Below, one piece after another: positions 8,089 to 15,266 of a DNA stretch of 64,000 bases. The DNA comes from Mesobaculum littorinae (GTDB lineage: Bacteria > Pseudomonadota > Alphaproteobacteria > Rhodobacterales > Rhodobacteraceae): assembly GCF_004011175.1 (NCBI RefSeq), contig NZ_RQXX01000001.1:558001-622000 (forward strand), in the 5' to 3' direction. The number at the start of each line of letters is the position of its first letter. The first letter of the stretch is position 1. Both the position numbers and the translations under genes were made by a program. The notes below the pieces were generated by a model. The model did not search any database, was not told where the DNA came from, and saw only the letters and a program-made list of their open reading frames with translations.

Positions 8089-9105
8089 TCACGCCTCGGC
8101 CTCGTCGGTTTGGTCGAGGCTCTCGCCCTCCCAAGCCGTTTCCACGATGCCGGCGTCATAGCCCTGTTCGGCCAGCCAACGGCGAAAGATCGCGGTATAG
8201 CCGTGGGTGACGAAGATCCGCTCGGCCCCCGTATCCGCGATCGCCGCGTTCAGCCCGTCCCAATCGGCGTGGTCCGACATGACGAAGCCGCGGTCGGCGG
8301 CGCGCCGGCGACGCACGCCGCGCATCTGCATCCAGCCCGAGGCGAAGGCGGTGGAAACAGTGCCGAACCGCCGCATCCAGGTGCTTCCCAGTGCCGAGGG
8401 CGGCGCCACGACCAGGGCGCCCGGGTGGTCGCGTCCCTTGGTGTCCGGCGTCACCCGGATCGTCGGGGGCAGGGGATAGCCCTGGGCGCGCAGAACCTCG
8501 TTGACGTTCTCGACCGCGCCATGGGTCAGGATCGGCCCCGCCTCGGGGTCGAGCGTGGCGAGGACGCGCTGCGCCTTGCCCAAAGAATAGGCCCCCAACA
8601 GCGAAATTCGTCCCGCGGCGCGGTTGGCACGCCACCAGTCGTCGATCTGGGCGGCGATTTCCACCTGCGGGCGCCACTGGAAGACTGGCAGGCCGAAGGT
8701 GCATTCGCTGATGAAGGCGTGGCAACGCACGGGCTCGAAAGGTTCGCACAGGCCATCGGGTTCGGTCTTGTAATCGCCCGAGACGACCCAGACCTCGCCG
8801 GCCTTCTCGACCCGGATCTGGGCCGAGCCGGGCACGTGGCCCGCGGGATGGAACGACACGCGCACGCCACCCACGTCGCGCACCTCGCCGTAGGGAATGG
8901 TGTCGATGTCGATCTCGCCCAGCCGGTGGCGGATCACCGGCGCGGCGGCCTCGGTCGCCAGGTAGCGGCGATGCCCGGGGCGGGCGTGGTCGGCGTGGCC
9001 ATGGGTGATCAGCGCACGATCCACCGGCCGCCACGGGTCGATATAGAAATCCCCCGCAGCGCAATAGATGCCCCGGTCGGTAAAGCTGAGAAGTGGATCG
9101 GCCAT
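8089..9105 (-). CDS. Ligase-associated DNA damage response exonuclease (metallo-beta-lactamase fold)
   Basis: Predicted nuclease of the MBL/beta-CASP group, 338 residues. The metal-binding motif HGHADH lies at residues 35-40. Further conserved points are HPAGHVPGSAQ, VSGDY and a late SDHADW, all expected for the family. I chose the ATG at 9103-9105 (MADPLLSFTDRGIYC); an in-frame ATG 99 bases further upstream adds a basic low-quality stretch unlike the family. The gene directly precedes the ATP-dependent ligase on the same strand, the arrangement known for this exonuclease family. It is divergent from the ATP-grasp operon, with 195 bases between them. Confidence 0.9.
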   Translation of the reverse strand: MADPLLSFTDRGIYCAAGDFYIDPWRPVDRALITHGHADHARPGHRRYLATEAAAPVIRHRLGEIDIDTIPYGEVRDVGGVRVSFHPAGHVPGSAQIRVEKAGEVWVVSGDYKTEPDGLCEPFEPVRCHAFISECTFGLPVFQWRPQVEIAAQIDDWWRANRAAGRISLLGAYSLGKAQRVLATLDPEAGPILTHGAVENVNEVLRAQGYPLPPTIRVTPDTKGRDHPGALVVAPPSALGSTWMRRFGTVSTAFASGWMQMRGVRRRRAADRGFVMSDHADWDGLNAAIADTGAERIFVTHGYTAIFRRWLAEQGYDAGIVETAWEGESLDQTDEAEA

Positions 9106-9233
9106 GGGTTGGGGTGTAGCGCGGCGCGCAGGCGCGACCAGCCTGAGCGACAGGGGCGCAGGGCACAGTCGATGCCCACGGTCGCGCCGTTCCAACGGAG
9201 GCATCTCGGAACCTCCGGCCTCACATAAGCTTT

Positions 9234-9262
9234 ACCTTGCCAAGGTCATCGCGTTGAATGAC
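9234..9262. promoter_or_regulatory. Overlapping short inverted repeats between exonuclease and ATP-grasp genes
   Basis: ACCTTG-C-CAAGGT (9234-9246) is followed by GTCAT-N8-ATGAC (9245-9262) in the 195-base divergent region, about 40-70 bases before the ATP-grasp start. Their position suggests operator or promoter function. No binding protein can be named. Confidence 0.3.
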
Positions 9263-9300
9263 CGTAAAAGACAAAAGCTGACACCAGCAGCCGGGGGGCT

Positions 9301-10713
9301 ATGCCAGACTATTTCAACGAGATGTTCGACGGTTCCAACGTGCGCATGCCCTATCGCGGGCTCGACGATTGGTCCACGGAGATGCCGCTTGAGTTGCGCA
9401 ACCTCAAGCAGTCCGAGGCCGAGGCGCTGTTTCGCCGCATCGGCATCACCTTCGCGGTCTACGGCGAGGGCGGCAGCCCGGACCGGCTGATCCCCTTCGA
9501 CATGTTCCCGCGCGTCTTCGGCGCCGAGGAGTGGCGCAGGCTTGAGGCCGGGATCAAGCAGCGGGCCCGGGCCCTGAACGCATTCCTCGTCGACGTTTAC
9601 GGCCGTGGCGAGATCGTCAAGGCGGGCCGCATCCCGGCCAAGCTGGTCTATTGCAACGAGGCGTATGAGACCGCCGTCGTGGGGTTCACCCCCCCGAAGG
9701 GCGTCTACAGCCAGATCGTGGGCATCGACCTAGTTCGGACCGGGCCGGACGAATTCTTCGTGCTCGAGGACAACTGCCGCACGCCCTCCGGCGTCTCCTA
9801 CATGCTGGAAAACCGAGAGATCATGATGCGGATGTTCCCGCACCTGTTCCAGGCCCTCCGCGTGGCGCCGGTCGAAAACTACCCTGCGCTGCTGAAACGC
9901 ACCTTTGCCAGCCTCGCGCCCGCGAAGTGCGAGGGCGAGCCGCGCATCGCGATCCTGACGCCGGGGCACTTCAACTCGGCCTATTATGAACACTCCTTCC
10001 TGGCCGACATGATGGGTGTCGAGCTGGTCGAGGGGAAAGATCTGTTCGTCGAGGGCGAGTATTGCTGGATGCGCACGACCGAGGGGCCGAAGCGGGTCGA
10101 CGTGATCTATCGCCGGCTCGACGATGACTTCATCGATCCGTTGTGTTTCCGCCCCGATTCCATGCTGGGCGTGCCGGGTCTGATGAATGTCTACCGCTCG
10201 GGCGGGGTAAACATCTGTTCGGCGCCCGGCGCGGGCGTCGCCGACGACAAGGCGATCTATACCTACGTTCCGGACATGGTGCGCTTCTACCTGGGCGAGG
10301 AGCCCATGCTGAACAACGTACCCACATGGCAATGCGCGCGAGAGGACGACTGCAAGTACGTGCTCGATAACCTTCCCGACCTCGTCGTGAAAGAAGTGCA
10401 CGGCTCGGGCGGCTACGGGATGCTTGTCGGCCCGAAATCCAGCAAGGAGCAGATCGCCGCCTTTGCCGACAAGATCCGTGCCGATCCCGACAACTACATC
10501 GCCCAGCCGACGCTGGCGCTGTCTACGGTGCCAACCTTCGTCGACGAAGGCGTGGCGCCGCGGCACGTGGACCTGCGGCCCTACTGCCTGGTGGGCGAGA
10601 CGGTCGAACTGGTCCCCGGCGGGCTGACCCGCGTGGCGCTGACCGAAGGATCGCTGGTCGTGAACTCCTCCCAGGGTGGCGGGGTGAAGGACACCTGGGT
10701 CATGGCGGAGTAA
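9301..10713 (+). CDS. Circularly permuted ATP-grasp protein (DUF404/DUF407 type)
   Basis: A 470-residue predicted ATP-dependent peptide or amide ligase. Recognised by the family sequence pattern: FDMFPRVFGAEEWRRLEAGIKQRARALNAFL, the VVGFTPPKGVYSQIVGIDLVRTGPDEFFVLEDNCRTPSGVSYMLENR block, VDVIYRRLDDDFIDPLCF, and the C-terminal VVKEVHGSGGYGMLVGP nucleotide-binding region. This family almost always occurs with an alpha-E protein and a transglutaminase-like protein, as here (4-base spacing to the next gene). The reaction product is not established for the family; peptide tagging or small peptide synthesis has been proposed from genome context. Confidence 0.9.
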   Translation: MPDYFNEMFDGSNVRMPYRGLDDWSTEMPLELRNLKQSEAEALFRRIGITFAVYGEGGSPDRLIPFDMFPRVFGAEEWRRLEAGIKQRARALNAFLVDVYGRGEIVKAGRIPAKLVYCNEAYETAVVGFTPPKGVYSQIVGIDLVRTGPDEFFVLEDNCRTPSGVSYMLENREIMMRMFPHLFQALRVAPVENYPALLKRTFASLAPAKCEGEPRIAILTPGHFNSAYYEHSFLADMMGVELVEGKDLFVEGEYCWMRTTEGPKRVDVIYRRLDDDFIDPLCFRPDSMLGVPGLMNVYRSGGVNICSAPGAGVADDKAIYTYVPDMVRFYLGEEPMLNNVPTWQCAREDDCKYVLDNLPDLVVKEVHGSGGYGMLVGPKSSKEQIAAFADKIRADPDNYIAQPTLALSTVPTFVDEGVAPRHVDLRPYCLVGETVELVPGGLTRVALTEGSLVVNSSQGGGVKDTWVMAE

Positions 10714-10717
10714 TCAG

Positions 10718-11671
10718 ATGCTGAGCAGAACCGCCGAAAACCTTTTCTGGACCGCGCGCTATATCGAGCGGGCCGAAACCAATGCCCGCCTGCTGGAAGT
10801 GGGGGCGCGCAATTCGCTGATCCCCAATACCGGCGGCGGCTACCGCAACGAATGGGAAAGCGTGCTGCAGGCGGGTGGAACTGCCGGCGGCTTTGCCGAG
10901 AAATACGGCGACATGGTGCAGCGCAACGTCGAGACATGGATGTTCTTCGATCGCGACAACCCGTCTTCGGTCGCTTCCTGCATCGAGCAGGCGCGCGAGA
11001 ACGGGCGCATCGTGCGCACCGCCCTGACCAGCCAAGTCTGGGACGCGCTGAATTCGGCCTCGCAGGACATCCGCGAGTTTGCCCGGACCGAGCGGTCGAA
11101 GCTGTCGGTCAGCGATCTTGTCGACTGGACCCTGCGGACCTGCGCTCTGATCCGCGGTGCCTCGCAGTCCACCCAGCTGCGCAACGACGGCTATGATTTC
11201 ACCAACCTCGGCCATTGCCTGGAACGTGCCGACAGCACGGCGCGGCTGCTCGACGTTAAGTACTGGGTGCTGTTGCCGCAGGTGGCCTTTGTCGGCTCGG
11301 GCCTCGACAATTATCAATGGCGCACGATCCTGCGGTCGATGAGCGCACATCGCGCCTTCAACTGGGCCTATGGCGGCGAGATCACGCCGCGCAAGATCGT
11401 CGACTTTCTGGTGCTGAACCGTGCGTCACCGCGGTCGCTTCTTACATCGGTCGAAGGCGCGGCGGATCACCTCGACCGACTGGCCCGGGCCTATGGCCGG
11501 GCCACGCCGGCGCAGACCGCCGTGCGCGGCATGCTGGGCGAACTGGCCGAAGCGACGGTCGACGACGTGTTCGACGAGGGCCTTCACGAGTTCCTGACGC
11601 GCATGATCCTGGACACCTCGCGCCTGTCGGGCGTTATCTACGAGACCTACCTAAGCGGAGACGCGCGATGA
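10718..11671 (+). CDS. Alpha-E domain protein (DUF403)
   Basis: The 317-residue all-alpha protein starts MLSRTAENLFWTARYIERAETNARLL, the diagnostic opening of the alpha-E family. A second conserved patch is FTNLGHCLERADSTARLLDVKYW. Biochemical function is unknown; it is thought to partner the ATP-grasp ligase encoded immediately upstream. It starts four bases after that gene and ends in an ATGA overlap with the transglutaminase gene, so the three proteins are probably made in coupled fashion. The length fits the family. Confidence 0.9.
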   Translation: MLSRTAENLFWTARYIERAETNARLLEVGARNSLIPNTGGGYRNEWESVLQAGGTAGGFAEKYGDMVQRNVETWMFFDRDNPSSVASCIEQARENGRIVRTALTSQVWDALNSASQDIREFARTERSKLSVSDLVDWTLRTCALIRGASQSTQLRNDGYDFTNLGHCLERADSTARLLDVKYWVLLPQVAFVGSGLDNYQWRTILRSMSAHRAFNWAYGGEITPRKIVDFLVLNRASPRSLLTSVEGAADHLDRLARAYGRATPAQTAVRGMLGELAEATVDDVFDEGLHEFLTRMILDTSRLSGVIYETYLSGDAR

Positions 11672-12498
11672 GGCTTTCCGTCAGCCATGTCACCACCTAC
11701 CGGTACGACCCGCCGCGGCGCGGGATGGTGCAAAGCCTCCGCCTGACGCCCGCGGTTTTCGAAGGGCAGCAGGCGATCGACTGGCGGGTCGACGTGCCCG
11801 GTGGCTTTCGCGGCGCGGCGTTTCGCGACGGCGCCGGCGACTGGGTAGAGACCGTGTCGCTGCAGGGTCCGATGCCCGAGGTCGCCGTGACCGTGCAGGG
11901 CGAGGTCGAGACGCGGGATCTGTCCGGGGTCCTGCGGGGCCACCGCGAAACCGTGCCGCCGGTCGCCTATCTGCGCACGACGAATAGCACCGAGCTCGAC
12001 CCGCGCCTGCGCGAACTGGCGGGCGACGCGCTGGAGGGGGCGAGCTTGCAGGACCGGCTGGATCAGGCGCATCGCCTGACCTCGGCGGTGCGCGACGCGA
12101 TCGAGTACCTTCCCGGCCGCACCCATACCGGAACCAGCGCCGCCGAGGCGCTGGAGCAGGGCCACGGTGTCTGCCAGGATCACACCCATGCCCTCATCTC
12201 GGTCGCCATCGCCAGCGGAATTCCGGCCCGCTACGTCACGGGCTACCTGTTCGTGGACGACGGCAATGGCCACGAGGCAAGCCATGCCTGGGCCGAGCTG
12301 CATATCGAGGGGATGGGCTGGATCGGTTTCGACGCGGCCAACCGCTGCTGCCCGGACGACCGGTATATCCGGCTGGGCTCGGGCCATGATGCGACCTATG
12401 CCGCGCCCATTCGCGGACTGGCCGAAGGCACGGGAAGCGAAACCCTGGAGGTCGCCGTGAAGGTTTCGGAGAGCAGCCAGCAGCAACAGCAGCAGTAG
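11668..12498 (+). CDS. Transglutaminase-like cysteine protease family protein with poly-Gln tail
   Basis: The 276 residues comprise an N-terminal beta domain (MRLSVSHVTTYRYDPPRRGMVQSLRLTP) and a transglutaminase core. The catalytic triad is visible: Cys in GHGVCQDHTHALIS, His in GHEASHAWAELHIEGMGWIGFDAAN, and Asp in that same FDAAN. The start was set at the ATG overlapping the alpha-E stop (ATGA). The frame is open further upstream but unlike the family. The C-terminus ends in six consecutive Gln after SESS, coded by CAG/CAA, which is unusual. Third gene of the ATP-grasp/alpha-E unit; may hydrolyse or ligate the peptide product. Confidence 0.9.
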   Translation: MRLSVSHVTTYRYDPPRRGMVQSLRLTPAVFEGQQAIDWRVDVPGGFRGAAFRDGAGDWVETVSLQGPMPEVAVTVQGEVETRDLSGVLRGHRETVPPVAYLRTTNSTELDPRLRELAGDALEGASLQDRLDQAHRLTSAVRDAIEYLPGRTHTGTSAAEALEQGHGVCQDHTHALISVAIASGIPARYVTGYLFVDDGNGHEASHAWAELHIEGMGWIGFDAANRCCPDDRYIRLGSGHDATYAAPIRGLAEGTGSETLEVAVKVSESSQQQQQQ

Positions 12499-12576
12499 CG
12501 GCCGGGCTCTGCCTGAAAGGGACTGGCCGTTACGACCACGCGCGGCGTCCGAACCTACGGACTGCCTAATTCACAC

Positions 12577-12614
12577 GGGCCCAGACCCGATCCGGGCGGA
12601 TCGCGTCTGGGCCC
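12577..12614. terminator. Strong bidirectional hairpin between convergent genes
   Basis: Outer arms GGGCCCAGAC/GTCTGGGCCC (10 bp) enclose a further partly paired CCGATCCG/CGGATCGC segment. It lies 78 bases after the transglutaminase stop and 30 bases after the LysR stop on the other strand, the right place to end both transcripts. No long T-run is seen. Confidence 0.65.
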
Positions 12615-12618
12615 TCAG

Positions 12619-12663
12619 TTCGGGTGGTTCAGGTTCGGGCGGGTCAGGTTCGGGCGGTGGGCG
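12619..12663. repeat. Three 15-bp near-tandem repeats across the LysR stop codon
   Basis: Three units of the form TTCGGG(T/C)GG(T/G)TCAGG follow one another, the last diverging at its end. The LysR stop codon (12644-12646) is inside the second unit. In another minus frame the array would read as repeated PNL(T/N) residues, so slippage here could alter the C-terminus. Confidence 0.6.
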
Positions 12664-13543
12664 TCGGTTGCTGCGGGAAATCCGCGAACCACTCGACCAG
12701 ATGCTTGACCAGTGCGGCGACGGCGGGGCGGCTGGCCTTGGTCCGTGGGACCATCGCCTTGAACCACAGCGGCGGGATCGGGAAATCCTGCATCACCGGA
12801 ACCAGGCGGCCGGCCTCCAAGCTTTCGGCGACAAGGTGTTGCGGCACGATCGACAGGCCCAGCCCGGCCTCGGTCGCCGCGATCAACACGCGGCTGTCGT
12901 TCACCGTCATCCGGGCATGCACATCGACGCTGATCTGCGCGCGGTCGGACTGGAACACCCAGCTCAGCCCGATGGGTACGAAGGCAAGGCAATCGTGCTG
13001 GGCGATGTCCCCCGGCACCACCGGAGCGGGGTTGCGCTCGAGGTAAGCGGGCGCTCCGACCAGCATCCTTCGATAGGCACAAAGCGGCGTCTCTTCGACG
13101 CTCGCATAGGATTGGGGCAGGGCGCCGAGGGCGATATCCAACCCCTCCTCCAACGGGTTCACCCCCCGGTCCATCAACACGAATTCGATGGCGATGCCGG
13201 GGTGTTCGGACTGAAACGCCACCAATGCGGGGCCGACGTAGAGCGTGCCGATCGTGGTGGGCGCCTTGATGCGCAGCTGTCCTGTGATCCCCGCCGTCTG
13301 CGCCCCGTCGAGGGTAAGGTCGATTTCGCCCACCAGCTCCTGCAACCGGGGGCGAAGCCTTTCGCCTTCGGCCGTTAGCGACAGCTTGCGGGTCGAGCGG
13401 ATGAAAAGCGGTGTTCCGACGCGCGTTTCAAGCCGGCCCACACGCTTGGTGATGACCGACGGCGCGACGCCGATACTGCGGGCGGCGCCGGAAAAGCTTC
13501 CGGCGCGCGCCGTTGCCAAGAAGGCCCGAACGTCCAGCAGCAT
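12644..13543 (-). CDS. LysR family transcriptional regulator
   Basis: A 299-residue DNA-binding regulator. The N-terminal winged helix-turn-helix is MLLDVRAFLATARAGSFSGAARSIGVAPSVITKRVGRLETRVGTPLFIRSTRKLSLT. The C-terminal periplasmic-binding-like effector domain runs from about residue 90. I chose the ATG at 13541-13543, which places the HTH at the family's normal position; the longer frame would overlap the coiled-coil gene. It begins seven bases after that gene's stop on the same strand, so it is likely co-transcribed with the RND cluster. LysR regulators usually act on neighbouring genes, but the target is not shown. Confidence 0.92.
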   Translation of the reverse strand: MLLDVRAFLATARAGSFSGAARSIGVAPSVITKRVGRLETRVGTPLFIRSTRKLSLTAEGERLRPRLQELVGEIDLTLDGAQTAGITGQLRIKAPTTIGTLYVGPALVAFQSEHPGIAIEFVLMDRGVNPLEEGLDIALGALPQSYASVEETPLCAYRRMLVGAPAYLERNPAPVVPGDIAQHDCLAFVPIGLSWVFQSDRAQISVDVHARMTVNDSRVLIAATEAGLGLSIVPQHLVAESLEAGRLVPVMQDFPIPPLWFKAMVPRTKASRPAVAALVKHLVEWFADFPQQPTPTART

Positions 13544-13550
13544 CAGCCGA

Positions 13551-15131
13551 TCACTGCTGCGCCGCAGCCCGTTCGAAGCTCTGCCCGTCCAGAAGCGGGC
13601 AGGCGCCTTCGCTGTCGTTGAGGGTGAAGCCCCATTCGGCGGAGTCGATACCGCACTGCATCGGGAACTCGGCCCAGCCGGTGTCACCTTTGCCTTCGAT
13701 CAGCGTCAGGATGCCATCGGTGACCTCGTAGTTGCCCGAAACGGTTTCACCGGTCGACGTCTCCATGGTGAAGCTGCCGTCCTGCTGGAAGGTCGCAGCC
13801 ACCGGACCCGCATCGTAACGACCGGGCTCAAGCTCGACCGCGGCGGTCTCGTCCTGGGTCGCGCTGTCTTCGCCGGAGGCCTCTTCGTCGGCGGCGCCCT
13901 CATCTGCCGCGCTGTCACCTTCGGGCGTGCTCTCGCCGGCCGTGTCCTCATCAGATGCGGAGGCGTCGGATTGGTCGGCGTCATCGGTCCCGGTCGGGGT
14001 GGCAGGCTGAGCCTCCTGCTCCTGGTCTCCCTCAGCGGCCTGCGGCTGCGAAGAGACGCCTTCGGCACCGGTCGCGGCGGCGTCGTCGGCCGCGGGTGCG
14101 TCCTGCGCCTGATCACCGCCCTGGTCGGCGCTATCGGCCTGCTGCGGCTCGGATCCTTCTCCGCCGTCGCTTGCGCTGTCCGCAGACGACGTCCCGGTTT
14201 CGGATGCGGCTTGCGACGCCGTGGAGGTGGTCGTGTCGGCCTCGGGGGTTGCCGACTGTTGCTGCGCGGTGATCCGACGCTCGACCTCGGCCAGCTGCTG
14301 CGACCGGCTCGCGACCTCTTCCGACAGCTGGGTTACGAGGCCCTGCAGTTCGTCACGCTGTTCACGAGCGGCACTGACATCCGAAGACAGGGCGTCGCGG
14401 CTTTCGGTCAGCGAGGCGACTTCGTCGGACAGGGCGTTCTGCTCTTCACGCAGGCTGGCGACCTCTTCCTGCGCGCTGGCCAGCGCGTCGCGCGACTGGG
14501 CTTCGGCTTCGCGCGCGTCCTGGGCGCGCTGCTCCGCCTCGGCGGCCTGCGACGTCAGGCCCGACATCTCCTGGCTGAGGTTCGCGACGTCCTCCTGAAG
14601 ATCGGCCTCCTGCGTGCGGGCCTCTTCGAGGCGGCTGCCGACCTCGCTCAGCTCGTCAGAGCGGGCGGCGATCTGGTCCTCGATTTCGGACAGGCGCGTT
14701 TCAAGCTCCTGCAATTCCTGCTGGCCGGGCTCGATCTGGCTGTTCAGTTCGTCGATGCGGGCCTGCGCCTCGTCCCGGCGGGATTCGAGCGCGGCGACCT
14801 CCTCCTGAAGCTGGGTCAGCTGCGGCTGGGTCTCGTCGATCTCGCTCTGGATGCTGTCGCGGTCGGCGGTCAGCGTCTCGCTCTGGCCTTCCAGATCGCT
14901 GATCTGGGACTGAAGCTCCTCGACACGGCCCTGGGCCTCCTGCTGTTCGGCCAGCTGCGCCTCGGCCTCGGTCTGCGCGGTCTGGGCGCCTTCCAGCTGG
15001 CGGGCAAGCTCGTCACGTTCAGAGCCGGAGTTCACCCAGAGATAGGCGACGAAGAGCCACCCCACCACGGCGACGACGATCACCGCGATCATCCCGCCCC
15101 CCATCGAAGATTGTTTCGTGCTGTCGGCCAT
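13551..15131 (-). CDS. Membrane-anchored coiled-coil protein with acidic linker and C-terminal beta domain
   Basis: No family recognised. Four parts are visible in 526 residues: a transmembrane helix (about 13-33, IAVIVVAVVGWLFVAYLWV); a long coiled coil (about 35-290) rich in EL, QLEE and SQIS heptads; a low-complexity linker (about 290-430) dominated by D, E, A, S, T and Q; and a compact C-terminal domain beginning AVELEPGRYDAGPVAATFQQDGSF. The C-terminal domain has two Cys and looks like a small beta barrel. The topology suggests a periplasmic coiled coil reaching from the inner membrane. It follows the RND permease by 135 bases on the same strand. Confidence 0.8.
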   Translation of the reverse strand: MADSTKQSSMGGGMIAVIVVAVVGWLFVAYLWVNSGSERDELARQLEGAQTAQTEAEAQLAEQQEAQGRVEELQSQISDLEGQSETLTADRDSIQSEIDETQPQLTQLQEEVAALESRRDEAQARIDELNSQIEPGQQELQELETRLSEIEDQIAARSDELSEVGSRLEEARTQEADLQEDVANLSQEMSGLTSQAAEAEQRAQDAREAEAQSRDALASAQEEVASLREEQNALSDEVASLTESRDALSSDVSAAREQRDELQGLVTQLSEEVASRSQQLAEVERRITAQQQSATPEADTTTSTASQAASETGTSSADSASDGGEGSEPQQADSADQGGDQAQDAPAADDAAATGAEGVSSQPQAAEGDQEQEAQPATPTGTDDADQSDASASDEDTAGESTPEGDSAADEGAADEEASGEDSATQDETAAVELEPGRYDAGPVAATFQQDGSFTMETSTGETVSGNYEVTDGILTLIEGKGDTGWAEFPMQCGIDSAEWGFTLNDSEGACPLLDGQSFERAAAQQ

Positions 15132-15266
15132 GTGGTCGTCCCCTTGGCATATCCCCTTGTGCCGGGGTCCGACCCGGACCCGGCTGTAAGGCAGACGCGG
15201 GAGGGGGCGGTTCGGTTCCCACGCCCGACTGCGCGCCCCGAAAGGCGCGGCCAGGGGCCGGGCGGG

